In this document: positions 36,114-49,190 of the stretch, one piece after another
Position numbering within the stretch: the first letter of the stretch is position 1
Layout: each line of letters begins with the position of its first letter
The notes under the pieces: model-generated
The model's database searches: none
Told to the model about the DNA's origin: nothing
The model's input: the letters and a program-made list of their open reading frames with translations, nothing else
Translations under genes and position numbers: made by a program
NCBI GenBank assembly: GCA_030762935.1
Contig: CM060900.1
Location: 439,759,759 to 439,823,758, forward strand
Source: Hymenopus coronatus
Lineage: Eukaryota > Arthropoda > Insecta > Mantodea > Hymenopodidae
Direction of reading: 5' to 3'
Length of the DNA stretch: 64,000 nucleotides

Positions 36114-37989
36114 GTATTTTAACTGTTACCTCTTATTTGCTTGTGGTTATGTAAGTTTACTGTTAATCTCTGGTTGTGTTTTTGGCTATCACACACTTAG
36201 TTTGTGTATGTGTTAAATAACAAATATACTATGGGTAATTTAACCCTCTTTCAAATTGCATTTATTGGATAGCTTTTAAATAGTAGAATCAGTTAGATTT
36301 ATAATGGTGATAACTTTAAAGTTTGTTGCCTGAAGTAGTTGATTTAATGTATTAAATGGGGTTAGCAACCTGCTACACAAACTAAACATAACTAGCCACC
36401 AAACTTTACAGATCCATGCATTTCTGCATAAAAAAATTCCTTGTTCCTCTAAGATAATTTGTGGATATATCTTCAGGAGAAGTACTAAATTGTAAATTGC
36501 TGTTACAAATCAGTTTTCATATTTTAATACAATGTTTCCTATTTAAAAGCAGATAACTAGATAAGAAAGGTGGAACGAAAAATCAGTGTTGCTTGTTGGA
36601 AATGTAAGTATAAGTAAACAAAATGTTGGCACTACAAGAATTTTAATTTTTGAGAAAGGTTTGAATATAGCATGAACCTGTTACATCTGATGCTGATCAT
36701 TCAGGAGGAAGTTTCTGTTTAGACAAAATGTTAACACAGATTTATAGTAATATATTTAGTACTAACCTTATATTAAGATATTTAAAGGCCAGCTAACACA
36801 TGGTTGCTGCAACTAATGCATTCAACAGTGCAACCATCACAAAGAAAACGCAAAAAGCTGAGGAGCAAAAACAGATATTTAAAAGTATTCAGCATCATCC
36901 TCTCCGAAAAAGAAAAAGGTCATTTACAAAAATGTACATACCATGAAACTGCTAATGATAAGTTCAGGAACGTTTTAAATGACACATTATAGTATTAGCA
37001 CAGGAGAACACTTACTTCATTAAAAATCTTTTAAATTCATAACTAAAGGACACCATACCCCCTCCCCCCCAAAAATATCTGGCATGTATAAAAGAAACTG
37101 CAGCCACTGTGATAAATGCTTTATTTTTAAAAATAAAGGAAGTATACAAGCATTTGTCAATTCAGGACTTTAATGGACAGACAAGATCAAAATTGCAATA
37201 GCAGCATTTTTTGGGCAAGAAAATAATGAAATGATTCCAGAAACAGAATTGTTAGATTATAGCACAGACAAAGAGCTAAACTCCCAATATAGGAACCATT
37301 TTGAGCTTTAACCATCATTTAATCAACTTTAAGATAGCTATTGGAATTTTAATCTTGTGAGAAGATTTCTTGAAACATCACCAGAAAACTTGACCATGGG
37401 ATGATATGTAAACTTTTTAAAAATTGTTTATTTTCCTCTGGATGAAAGTGTGGCGATTTGCTGCTGAAGTTTCTTGATCTTGAACTTTTTAATCCTTTTA
37501 TCCACCAAATGTTTCCCAAAACTATGCTGCTGTGCTGTTTTCAAAATCTGCTCGCATTCCTTTTTGCACTCAGCTGCCGATAGGGGCGTGTTAAGCAATC
37601 TAAGCTATTAAGTATTGCCTGTTTGTTCTGTCTTGGATTGTAGCCATCTGTTTTAATATAGTTATGTGAGTGAGTGTCTTTTCAGTAAATACCAAATTTT
37701 AGTGTCTACCAATTTCTCATGAATTTTGGATCCAAGTAGGGGAGAACTGTGTCAAGTCAATAAATTAAACTAATTGTATAACTATGTACACTGTCTCTAA
37801 ATTATGACTAGATGATGACTAGCTACGTACACTACATTAACAGTGTATTGATACATTGTTTGTATGTCGGCTGCTATGTGAAAAGCAATAGAGCTTGTAG
37901 TCATTGGTGTTTCTATCTGCTTGCGCATGCGTATAGGTGAACCTTTGGGCTTAGAAAAATTATTCACCTCCTTGCCTCACATGTTTGAA
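36114..37989 (+). other. Itpr downstream intron, first part
   Basis: Donor GTATTT. AT-rich sequence; the open frame at 36804-36992 and the run of C near 37060-37070 have no assignable identity. Nothing else was recognised before the Penelope cluster. Confidence 0.55.
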
Positions 37990-39895
37990 AGTGTCTTGCA
38001 ACATTAATTTGGCTCCACAAAACAAATCTAGCCTAAAACATCTGCTCAACTCCAATAAAATAGACAAAAATCTGGCTAAAGAAAAATTGGGTATATACTA
38101 CATTAACTGTAAACAATGCAACAAGATGAAAAACTCAGAAGTTTTGAGACAAGTGAAGTAGTTACAGTATAATAGCATGAGTCAGGATAGTGATGCTCAC
38201 CTCACTTAAAATGAAATTTACAAAACATATGTTTCATGGGCCTTTGCCCTCTTCTTCAGTTGAAGTCCCACTGATGGCTGGGAGTTGTGCTCTGTGGTCT
38301 GTTATGGTGGAGATAGCTGGTGTTATCAGAAAAAGTTTCTACTCATGTGGCGGTATTTCAAAATAATGAGCCGGCCTTTGTGTTGAGTGATGAAAATATT
38401 CTCCCAAACTGTGAGTGCTGCTGGGGGTTTTACAGGTTTAAGCAACTTTATGTAATTTTCTATTTCATGGTGTGATGTCCAAAAATGGTGTTCCACTGCC
38501 AATTCATCCATCTGTTTTTGTTTGATGTGACTGAAATGTTCTTTTAGTCTTGTTTCCAGTCTTCTTTTTGTTTGACCAATGTAACATAATATGCAGACCT
38601 TACAATCAATTTTCTAGATGCTTGGTCTCTCGTTCGTAGGCATGGGTTCTTTGATGTCTGTTTTCAGTGAATTTTTTATGTTGAATTGATTACTTGAAGC
38701 TAAATTTATGTTGTATTTCTTGAAAATATTTTTGAATTTTTTTGATCCGTTGTTGGGTGTTAGTGAATTTTTTATATGTAACTTTTGGTTTTTGTGTGGA
38801 CAAATTGGTAATTTTTTTTGTAATGTTTATTTCTTCTTGTGTTTTTCAATTTTTTTTGTCAATTATGTCTGGATTGAACCTGTTAACTCAGGTTATGTAT
38901 CATAATTGGAGGTATTCTGTGTTGAACTCTTCTGGGCCAAGTGGAATGCTGAGGAATCTGTGTACTGAGCTTTTGAGAATTGCAAGGTTCTAGGTTGAAA
39001 CTATTTTGTTTTATGTAATTGTCTGTATATGGTCTTCCTGTATATGCAATGTGTGATCTTTTGTCCTTTTCTTGTTAGCTTTAGGTCCAGGTATGGCAGA
39101 ATATGGTCTTTTTCTGTTTGTGAACTGTATATGCCTGTCTTGTAGGTTTAGTAATTTTAGAGAATCTTCTGCTAATTTTTTTGGGGACCACTGTAAAAAC
39201 ATCATCCAATATCTAAACCTTTTTTGGAATTGTTTCCAATTGAATGGCAGATTTTACACACACACCTCAGGCTTGGCAATGGGACACCTTCTTTTGCCCT
39301 TTTTAGCAAATGTGTATATGCGACAACTTGAAGTTCACATAACCTCCAGTTTTCCTAATATGTTCAAAAAATGGTTACATAAAGTTGCTTAAACCTGTAA
39401 ACAACCCAGAAGCACTCACAGTTTGGGAGAATATTTTCATCACACAACACAAAGACAGATTTTGAAATTTGAGATTTTGAAATACCGCCACATGAGTACA
39501 AACTTTTGCTGAGAACGCCAGATGTCTCCACTATAATGGACCACAAAGCACAACTCCCAGCTATCGGTCAGACTTCAACTGAAGAAGAGAGCGAAGGCCC
39601 TTGAAATATATGTTTTGCAAATTTAATTTTAAGTGAGGTGAGTGTCACTATCCTGATTCATGCTATATAATGCAACAGGATTTACATAGGAATGACAAAG
39701 AGGAAAATAGGCACCAGGTTAAAAGAGCAATTCAGAAATTTGCATATTAAGGAAATAGACAAGTCCTCTGCTCTTGCCTATAATTTTTGAAAAATCATCA
39801 CAATACTGAAGAAGTAGTATATTTGTTAAAAAGCATATGGAACCTCATTCAGTTGAAAACCTGGGGAAAACCCCATATGAAGAAGTATGAAACAT
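37990..39895 (+). mobile_element. Penelope-like relic (copy A), split by a nested insertion in its GIY-YIG domain
   Basis: The left half (about 37996-38127) encodes 'NLAPQNKSSLKHLLNSNKID' and then 'GIYYINCKQCN'. The right half (39669-39895) resumes with 'CNRIYIGMTKRKIGTRLKEQ' and 'KEIDKSSALAYNF', and ends in a decayed tail. GIY and YIG motifs lie on opposite sides of a 1.54-kb insertion, which is flanked by a near-perfect 13-bp duplication: aatgcaacaagat at 38115-38127 and aatgcaacaggat at 39669-39681. The two halves read in the same direction. The nested order shows copy A was here first. Confidence 0.85.
38128..39668. mobile_element. Nested Penelope-derived inverted element (copy B) with about 290-bp arms
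   Basis: The arms at 38172-38455 and 39375-39666 are inverted copies, close to 90 percent alike by eye. Each contains the same GIY-YIG C-terminal coding end plus tail, with a ctgaaga...gaaa core at 39579-39606 on the right arm. Left of centre, on the - strand, the coding runs from the RT thumb linker (HRFLSIPLGPEEFNTE near 38970-38920) to 'CYIGQTKRRLETRLKEHF' near 38600-38540 and 'PPAALTVWENIFITQHKGR' near 38425-38370. Right of centre, on +, is an RT piece 'FNGRFYTHTSGLAMGHLLLPFLANVYMRQLE'-like at about 39235-39340 (catalytic YxDD missing). It jumps directly to the C-terminal end. So two truncated copies sit tail-outward in one unit. Confidence 0.85.
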
Positions 39896-41645
39896 AGTAA
39901 ATGAACTTCAAAGTAAACATGGAAGAAAATCCTAACTACAGATTTGTCAAACCACCACTAGAGAAGGACTTAACTTCGACCCCAGTTTCTCACCAGGCTC
40001 AATTGACTCAGCTGAAGATGCTGTCTATACACTTTGTTGAAATTCTGGATAGTATCAAAGTGAAACCATCAGATGTGCTAGTCAGTTTCGGTGACATATC
40101 TCTCTTTACCAGAGTCTCCCTAGAGAAATAATACAACTGCTCTCAGACCGCTTTCCTCCTGATGTTACTGAGCTGTTTAAGCACACTTTTACCTCTACTT
40201 ATTTTCTGTATGATAACACTTGCTATGAACAGACAGATGATGTTGCCATGGGCTCTCCACTCTTACCAGTTATTGCCAATTTCTACACAAAATTTCTGGA
40301 GCATGGAATACTCAACACAGCCCCATTAAAAACTACACATTTTTTCAGATATGTAGTTGACATATTTATGATCTGGCCACATGGACTCCACACTCTTCTA
40401 GATTTTTTTTCACACTTAAATGGCATCCGATAAATGGCATCTGATCACAAACACAGTTCACTATAGAAGTTGAGAAGGATGCCTCCCTACATTTCCTGGA
40501 CATTCTGGTTTCCAGAAAAGAGGATGGTACTGTTAGTCATTCTACCACAAACCTACACACACCAATCTGTACCTCAACACAAACAGTTTCCACCATAGAT
40601 CGCAACAAATGGGCATTCTTAACACATTGGTACATAGAACAGTTTCTGTATGAGACCCAGATAACTTTCAAACTGAATTTCAACACCTAAAATTCACATT
40701 CTAACAGAATGGATATTCTGCCAAGGATATTACAGCTGCTTTAAAAAGAGCTAGGCAAAAAAGGAACCCCAAAAAGGACACTCAAGGGAAAGATAAGCCA
40801 GTCGCTATAACCCACATACCATTTACAAGCAATGTTTCTGGAAAGATAAGTAGACTACTCTACAAATATGGCATCAAAACCATCCATAAGTCACCACCTA
40901 AAATCAGAAATTTGGTCAGGCCAGTAAAACATAATTTAGCCCTAAAGGTAGCTGATGTCTACCACATTCCTTGCTAATGCAGTGCAGTGTACATCAGCCA
41001 AACAGGACACAGTATTGCCACATGCATCACTGAACACCAAAGAACCATCAGGCTTATGCAACTTGAAAAATCTGGACTGGCGGAACATTGTATTGAAAAC
41101 AGCCACAGGGCCAATTTCGCCAACACCAGGATAGTGGCAAAGTATTCAAGCTACTATGAAAGAAGAATAAAAGAAGCCTTAGTCATCTCATCTTAAGTAA
41201 ATGATCTTAATCATGATTCAGGCTTACAACTAAGTACAGCATGGGCATCAATGATAAAGAGCCTCAACACCCAATTCCTAACTGCCATCACCCAAGACTT
41301 TAGAAAACATTCTGCATTCTTATACAACAGATTGTGTTTCAGAACAGGTGTGCTATAAAATGTTTTCAGTCAGGTCTGTGCTTAAGCTCAAAACATTAAG
41401 CATATAACTGCCATATATAGTTTTCTATGTGGTCCATACCCATGCCTCAGTCATATTAAATATCAGTTGCTTCATGGCCAAAAAATATCATACAAACCAA
41501 TCAGATGCTAGCTTCACCCAGGTAGTATAAATATGCAAATCTGGACTTTCAAGTTATCAGTTTACCCTGAAGATGAATGTAATGTACATCTTCAAAACGT
41601 TAGAGTCAATCCATAAACTTACTGGACTAGAAGCCTTTAGAACAC
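39896..41645 (+). mobile_element. Penelope-like retroelement relic (copy C), RT to GIY-YIG and tail
   Basis: The + strand encodes, across several frames, 'VKPSDVLVSFGDISLFTRVSLEK' (RT motif A region, about 40060-40128), then 'YEQTDDVAMGSPLLPVIANFY' (about 40225-40287) and 'FFRYVVDIFMIWPHG' (about 40345-40386). In the last, the catalytic YVDD has become YVVD. A 'SLHFLDILVSRKEDGT'-like block follows at about 40485-40530. At 40987-41196 comes the endonuclease piece 'MYISQTGHSIATCITEHQRT ... EKSGLAEHCIENSH'. The tail at 41567-41608 has CTGAAGATG, a short stem and CAAAACG. Frame breaks and the lost catalytic Asp show it is dead. It follows copy A head-to-tail. Confidence 0.87.
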
Positions 41646-41825
41646 TTAGAGTTAAAAGTTAACATATTCCCATAATACAGTTCCAGCTGACAAGTCTATG
41701 AGAGATAGAAGTGCTCAAAAAGCTTTTCAAAATCTTCAAGATCTTCTCTTTGTTTTAAGGATGACATCTGTATATTGTGCAGCACCTCATATGAGTATAA
41801 AATAAGCACGTATCAGTGAAGTAAG

Positions 41826-43045
41826 GTGAGGATCGTTTGGAATGAAACCCAAAATAACAACTGAAACCCAAAATAACAATTGTTTTTCAAGGTAGTCTCC
41901 CTGTACTCTAATGCACTTGGTCAATTGATGTTCCAGTGCCTTTATTCCATCTCAAAAATAAAGATTCCTCTAGGGCTGCAAATATTCATTAATTCTGCCT
42001 ATCAGTTCTTCATTTAAAGAGTATCTCCATCCATTGAGGAAACTTTGAGCTAAAGAAAGAGATGGAAGTCTGACAGAATCATATTAGGTGAATAAGGTGT
42101 ATGGGGCACCAAATCATACTTCAGTTTGTGTATTTTTGCCATGGCAATGACGTGTGTGGCCACGTTTGTGTTAATGAACATTACTTTCTCCCTTGCTAAA
42201 CCTGGCCTTTTTGGTATACGTTTGTAGTTGGTCAAGATGGTTAGCATAGTATTCTCACGTAATTGCTTGATGGCTAGGAAGATAATATATCAATAAAATC
42301 CCTTTTGTATCCCAGAAAACTGATGCTATGATCTTTCCGGCTGAACTGTGTTGCCTTTGTTTCCTTTAGAGGTGGGGAATCAGCTTGCTTTCATTGTTTT
42401 GATTGTTGTTTTATTTCTGGCATATAGTAGTGGACCCGTACTTTTGGGTTTTTCTGAAAGTGGGCCAAAATTGTTCAGAAATTTGCACTCTGATGCATTT
42501 TTGATCTTGTGCTAAAAGTTGCGGCACCCATCTGGAAGATAATTTTTTCACACTCAATTCCTCAGATATGCCCTTTCCCATCATATTATTACAGCTTCAG
42601 CAAATTCTTGCACTTTTGGGTCGGCGATCCTCCAAGACCATTTTGAGGACTTCAGTAACCATTTTGGGAGTGCTGACACATCTTGGCCAACCACTACCTG
42701 GATCTTCTTGTATACTCTCCCGACCAAATTTAAATTTGTTGGATCACTTAGCAAATCTTGAACATGAAGAGCAGAGTCTCCCAATGTGTTCAGTTCAGCA
42801 AGTCAGCATGAATTTCATTTGCATTCATACCTTTCTTTACAAAATATATTATCACTGCTCAAATCTTGGTTTTTTCAATCTTCAAAATTTCTTACACAGG
42901 AACAACAATAAGTCATCTACAATACAGTTCTCCATCCAGAGCACTGAAATTCCACCTGTGCTTTCATAAATGATGGATAATTATTGCGGCAGAACTCTAT
43001 TGCATTAGTGATGAACAATGTTAGTAAAAATTATTAAACAGCCCT
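41826..43045 (-). mobile_element. Mariner transposase pseudogene (third mariner)
   Basis: On the - strand, lower coordinates hold the C-terminus: 'GIKALEHQLTKCIRVQGDYL' (about 41950-41890). Higher up, 42247-42050 reads 'AREKVMFINTNVATHVIAMA' then 'PHTPYSPNMILSDFHLFL'. The second catalytic Asp (HQDNA in active copies) is lost, while the third-Asp block SDFHLF remains. Around 42560-42480 'KKLSSRWVPQLL' marks the linker, and 42660-42600 'KMVLEDRRPK' lies in the N-terminal half. Frames are broken repeatedly. A 21-bp piece near 41846-41880 (gaaacccaaaataacaa) is repeated in tandem. TIRs were not resolved. It is much older than the copy at 5.4 kb and belongs to a different subfamily. Confidence 0.8.
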
Positions 43046-46000
43046 CATAATTATAATTCAGACTGAGTTGTTGTTTAGTTGCTTTTTCCCCAACTCTTCC
43101 TCTTATTTTGATTTGCAGTGTTTCACAAATGTATGCAAATTGCCATTCTTCTGCCTTTGTTTAATTGATTTTTCCCCAACTCTTCTCACATTTTGATTGG
43201 CAGTGTTTCAAAAATGTATGCAAATTGCCATTCTTCTGCCTCCCCAATTCTAACTTCTCTGCAAAGTGTGTGTCCAGCAAATCTTGTGCGTATAGTAATA
43301 GCATTAGTAAATGAAATACATTTTCTGTCTGTGATTGTACAAAAAGAGATAATTTTAAATAAGTGTGGGCATGGAACAGTTAGTGTTTTTCAGTTACCTG
43401 CATAGAGTTACTTAATCTTATTATCCATAATGAGAATATAAGTACATAACATCATTTTTGTGAGACAAGTGTTCTTAATGCTCTATTAATAGAAAATGAA
43501 GTGACCAGAAAGTTTAGTATTGTATCAATTCCTGTAAGAGTATTAAAACAGTGTGGACAGTGCTGACTTACAATAGCAAATAAATGATAGTTCATCAGGT
43601 GGTGATCAGGGAAATATTAATAAAATGTTTGGAGGAACATGGATAAAAGCTAAAAATGTGTTCAGTATGTTCTGAAAACGTTGTATGTCCTTTTAATTGG
43701 GTTGCTCTGGGATATAGCCTTTAGTTGCACAAATTTGCAAAGGTACTATATTCAAGAAGCAGAAATTGCATTGTACATCCAGATATCATGTAAACATACT
43801 GAGGTTGCTTTCCCCATTACCAGATTTAACAAGAATTGATTAGAATGATTCCAGTCAGGACTGTCAATAACATACTTTACTCATACATAGAGATAACACC
43901 TCACTAATTGTGGATTACAGTATAAAAGTATATTGTAAACATATAAAGGATTTATTTTGAAAGGAGTGATAATTTATACATTGTTGCTTGTAATGTGTAA
44001 AACCTTACATTTGTAATACAGGAATATCCCTAAAAATTTACAGTGCCACTTAAACCAGTTGAGAGTGAAATTGAAAACAAAATCTACAAAATAGGTAAAC
44101 TTGTTATTTGGATCAAAGAGGAATGTTGTTGATAGCTCTGACTAGATTACATCCTTAGAGCTTGATGAGTAGAAAAGTTTAATATCTAACATTGTTGCTA
44201 GAAATAATGTAGCAAACGATGGAGTGGCAGTGGTGTGCTGATAGCCAATATCAACATTGTTATGTAGCAGTAAGGTTGAATGTGGTTGCACATAACTGAA
44301 GTGTCCCTTTTTCCAAACATGCTCACTCTCAGTGTGATGAACCTATAGCCAGCGGAGAGACCGAGGTGCAGGAAGTGATGAGGGTATGGAGTGCTATAGT
44401 GCCATCGCACCTGCCGCATGTTGTTCCTTTCATTTCCTTCTGTTCTCTGTCTTTGTAGAGTTCTGGTCTGAGAGTTCTATATGCTTTTGTAAGTGCCATT
44501 ATTCTACTACATCATACTTGCAGTTTTAACCTCCTCACCCTACTGTGGACTGAATCTCTTCTTTCTCTCTCACTGAAATTAATCTTACCTATTTTCATAC
44601 CATGGAATATATTTCTTTCATGGTTGCATTACTGGTTTAAGTAAAGAGCTAACCACAAATTCATCAAATTAGAACTGTCAGAAGGTGTGCTTGAAAAGAA
44701 TCGTAAATTAACACTGTGAACAAAAATTAAGGGGTTAAAGTTGAAATAGTTGCATATTTTCTGAGGTTTTGCATATTAATATATTTCTAAATATAAACAA
44801 ATTTTATTCAATGTGTAACTACAGTAAAACCTCATTAATATTGAACCCACTAAACTTTAAATTAAGTAATCAAAATATTAGATCTAGGAATGTATTTATA
44901 CAGTGATAACAAAAAAGTAGCACTGTTAAACAAAAACAAAGAGTAATTCTCTATATACTGTATCAGAAACATGTTAAGCTCTTAATTTTCATGAAAACAG
45001 GATTTTTTATTTATAAGTATTTTGAACAAAAGTTTTTCATCCATTTAATCAGCACGAAGTTCTTTAGTCTTTTGTTCTCCTCTATATCGTCCCTGCATCT
45101 TTCTACAATCCTCATTGGTACATAAATATTCACAACTCACCCATTATCCCACTCTTCTTTGGTTGCTGGATCAGAGTTTATGGCTTCAGATAACTTAAAA
45201 ATGTCAAGATTTTGTACTATCAGTCAGTACATATTTTAGATTTTCTTAATTTTTCAAAAAGAATTGACTGCACTGCATAAGCATTGATACATTATTTTTG
45301 ATGTGCAAACAAAATTAATGAAAATATATCTATAATCAACTATACATAATTGAGATATATTTTATTTCAATAAAGTTTATGAAAATGTTCTACTCTTAAG
45401 ACAACAGTGTAGCTATAAAAATAAAACTAGTTTGCTTATCAAGTGCACTGTTACCTTTAAATGCATACCTCACGTTTGCTTTTAGCTTAATAGGATCACT
45501 TAGTTTGTTTAATAACTTTCTTTATTCATCCAGCAATGTTAAAACAAGATGTATGACAAATGCCTTTTAATAAATTATCAGGAAGAGATAACCATGTAAG
45601 TGCAATTCCATTCTGTTGGCTTAAAGACTGAAAGTTGCAGATCTTGAAAATAATGCTGTTGTTGCCAATATTTATATGTGCACAGAATATGAAATTGTTA
45701 AACAAACTCCTTTGAATATAACAAAGGAGAAAAAGATCTTGTATTGTTTGATTGAACAGCATTGTGGTAAAGACAGATTATCAAATCAGCCATTATTAAA
45801 ACAAAACTTCAGTATTGTCAGTGGTATGCAGTGACCATTCAGATAACTGAAGCAATGAATATTGTAGTTTTTAATTAAACAACAGTAAATCAAGGAACAG
45901 GTTTGCCTTGATGAAAACCAAAACTGGTAATTGTATAAATCAAACAAGTAAATATTGGAGATAAAAACACAATTTATTATAGTTTAAATTAAAGGAATAG

Positions 46001-47918
46001 ATATTAAAGATAAAAATTGCAACTGGTAGTGATTTAAATTGAAAGAATATTTATTGAAATACTGTTTTAATCAAATTCCTTTAGTACAATTTAATATAAA
46101 ATAATTAGTTTCTGGAGTTAAATACACTTTTGACACTAGTAGGTCTCACCTGTGTAAGACTAAGTGAATTGAAATATCCTTCTCTGCTGGAAAGCAAATT
46201 TAGTAATTTTCTGTTCCTTTTTCTGAGTTCTTACAGTAAGTGAGCTCCAATTGAAATTATTTTAAAATGAGAAAGTCTCTTTCTTTTCTCAAATAGAATT
46301 CCAAAAGGAACTTTGATTCTGCTTAGCACATTTCTACTGAAAATGTACTCGTAGGAATTGTATACAGAATGACGCTAACATTTTAAACCCTGTAAAATTT
46401 GTTTTAACTTCGAATTAGTGCTCAGTAGTTAAAACTCACTTGTGGTTTTATTTCTAAACTCTTGTCATGTACATTACATTCAGTTTTTTTTTTTTTTTTT
46501 CCAAATTAATTAGCATCATATGGATATAAGAGACCTTAAAGCTGTTTTTGGAGAACTGCTCCATAGTTTTCATGCGACAGTAAATTTAAAATGTCCTATT
46601 TAGAATAATCTTAAAATCTTACTTACAAACAGTTATCAATGCTATCAAACACTTCAGAATAGAGAGGTTATATTCAATATTTTTCCTCTTCGAAGACACT
46701 GCTCTTGCTACTTTTTTTTTTTTTTTTTTTTTTTTAACATCTTTTCTCTCACACGCAATGCAGCTTTGGAACAGTAGTTTTATGAATTTTCTGTTGGCAG
46801 TGCAAGATATCACTTGTTTGGTTTTTTTAAGGATGTTGTGTAGCACATTGGTGAAAATTAGTATTTTGTCAAATATGGTTAAGAGAAAAACAAAATTGAA
46901 ATCTCCTATTTATGTTAAAACATCTGACTCAATTACTTGAGGGTGTTCTGTCATAGTACTAAACACATCACAAAGTTTGTTTCTGTACAACAGTGTTTAC
47001 CAAACTTGATAAGTAATTCCAATGCTGGACAAAAGGAATGTCCACGATTTTATGCCTTATAGTTGACAAAACAGTTGAAACATTTGCTTGCATCGTGTCA
47101 TTTTGAATTTGATTTCCTAAGGGCTTTTTCTAAGGGCTGCACCAAAAGAGGATCATACTCTGCAGTGTACTTTGGCGGTTCCATATAATTGCCCTGATTA
47201 ATTGAATTTGCTCCTTCATTCTGTTCTAGAATTCTCGTTTTCCCAGAAAACATATTGCACTAATAAGCCCTTTAGGGATAACCCTATTCTGCTGTTTTGA
47301 TTGTGTGGAGATATTTTGTTTTTAAGCTTGTAATCATGTGCCATTTCTGTTCTACTTTCCCTAAAACAATCTTAGATGATCAACAGACAGTCTGTGTTTG
47401 GCTATTGTCCACACATTTTCAAATGTATTTGCCTAGCCTGATACAGTATTGTGTATTCTCATTATTATTAACTCCTCTCTGAAGCCAGCTTTGGTTGGAG
47501 CAGTGAAACATGCATATGGCCCTTGACCTTCAGAGGTGCATATGCAAGTGTGTCTCACTACTCATTAATGTTGTAGAAAAATTGCTTTGTCTGGTTCACC
47601 ATTGCTGTCAGTAGTATAACTTTTTAGATCTATGTGTTAGGAAGAAGCATAACAATTTATCCAGATATCATTGAATATTATAAGATTAAAATGACCTATA
47701 TTATTATTACATTCATTTCATCTGATACCGTGATTTTTGGTCATGTTGGTGTGCTAGACTTTAGAAAAAACTGCTCAATTTTCACACTTATTGCAGTTAA
47801 TGAAGAAGTGCTTTGGTTGCTTTCCCTGAGCAATATAGTGTACAAGATAAATCAACTTTTGCATCCATGATTTGCTCATAATTTAATTTACTTCATCATG
47901 TTGTGAGTGGTAGATAGA
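43046..47918. other. AT-rich non-coding DNA, putative Itpr intron
   Basis: About 4.9 kb without a recognised gene. It holds a short direct repeat (tgcagtgtttcacaaatgta at 43118 and a near copy at 43200), poly-T runs at 46483-46501 and 46711-46735, and a weak Penelope-tail-like motif near 47476-47510 (ctgaagccag...gtgaaac). Open frames 43193, 44198, 45526, 47297 and 47634 carry no family signature. Confidence 0.5.
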
Positions 47919-48300
47919 GGAAATATTGCATTCCACCCAAAAATTTATTGAGATTTCTCTAAAAACACATATTTTGAGACCCCTTGAATACATGAAATTC
48001 ATTTTCGAAAAAATATATGTTTGTCTCTGAACAACATAACACAGAAAGAAATGTTTGAATGATACCAAACTGGTATTCAAGTTCAATATCTTCCAAAGAT
48101 GTGACAAAAATAATTTCAAGAACATTTTAACACCCTAAATATCTTTTACAAGGAAAAATACTCAATATTTATTTTCTTGAAAATGGCTTGAATGATTTTT
48201 ATTAAAATATATGTGTGTTAAAAATATTTACATGACAAATAAAATATGTGTATTGAAATTTCTGAGAGTAGTCTGTGAAGTTCTCTCACTCAAAATTAAA
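47919..48300 (+). repeat. Unclassified interspersed repeat X, copy 1
   Basis: The unit starts aggaaatattgcattccacc, continues with caaaaatttattgagatttc, acatattttgagaccccttg and gaacaacataacaca, and ends about 380 bp later near 'catgacaaataaaatatgtg'. The same ordered blocks occur at 55419-55880, and the first 85 bp recur at 49762-49850. No coding, tRNA-like head or terminal repeat was seen, so the class is unknown. Confidence 0.75.
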
Positions 48301-48729
48301 TTTGTATAAATTTTGTATTGAAGAATAAGGTTTTACAACACTAGATTGTAGACACTATATAAAAATAAATGATAGAAGTTGGGAAAAGGTGAATATAACA
48401 CATCAGATTCTCATACAGATGTTAACACATTATTATCTTACTGTTATAGCCGTAAAATGTTCTTTATTCATTATTGCTCCTTTTAAGGCAATCTTTTGCT
48501 AATCCAGACAACCAGTCATGCAAATTATCCTGAATTAATGAGGTTTTGCTGTGGTAGAAAATTGTTGAACTATCATAGGTGTAATGGCCATTGATATCAA
48601 CAGATTTTGCAAAATGCTGTTTTACACTTGATCATGTGCTGTACAAAACTGAAGTTTGCTATTAAAAGTTGTAAAGAGGTGTTTTTGTTTTTTGTTTATC
48701 AATGGCAATTCTTTCACATAAGACATGTG

Positions 48730-49190
48730 CTGGACTAGGTTGGAAAGATAGAAACATTCTGAAAAATTCAATGCAATAACCATTCATCTACGGATCTTTC
48801 AGTTTTCATCTGATTGCTCTATCTGAGCTACCATGACAATATGCCAGCATGACATTAAATTCTCCAACTGACTTTCATTTTTTCCATCAAACTATAAGGA
48901 GATGTAAAATTTATTTTAAGATGACATTCCATAATGGTGACTTAATGTCTATTAATTGATTATCCATTGATTTCATAATGATTGGATTAAGTGTGAAGCC
49001 CAGTACTTAAGGTGCTTATATCTCCTTGTAGTTTACCACAAAAAGTATGAGTCACTTGGGGAATTTAATGCCTTGCCTACATATTTCCATGGTAGCTCAG
49101 TTAGAGCAACCAGATGGAAACTGGAAGATCTGAGGTTCAAATCCTTGTAATGACATTGAATTTTTCCATCTAATTCTATGTTTCCTAAGT
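48730..49190. mobile_element. Foldback element of two head-to-head tRNA-like units, copy 2
   Basis: Left arm 48730-48907 (-) and right arm 49019-49190 (+) are inverted copies of about 175 bp, separated by about 110 bp. Each outward-reading arm has, in order, a 'atctccttgtagttt' inner segment, 'gaatttaatgc', then A box 'atggtagctcagttagagca', 'ctggaagatctgaggttcaaatcc' with the B box, and 'acattgaatttttcc' at the outer end. The unit is a longer version of the copy at 13391-13640, which lacks most of the inner segment. The pol III-like heads face the centre. Probably a non-autonomous foldback or twin-SINE element. Confidence 0.78.

Noticed and set aside
36804..37400. Possible piggyBac or other transposase remnant
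   Set aside because: Charged short frames only; no catalytic block or cysteine-rich end could be identified.
46619..46846. Lysine-rich open frame
   Set aside because: Poly-T run read on the minus strand; no domain.
47476..47520. Penelope tail-like motif (ctgaagccag...gtgaaacatg)
   Set aside because: The motif alone is too short, and no GIY-YIG or RT coding was found upstream.
49080..49160. tRNA-like sequence with A and B boxes (also at 13540-13600 and 16950-17020)
   Set aside because: Not real tRNA genes. They lack a full cloverleaf and are repeated parts of SINE-like elements.
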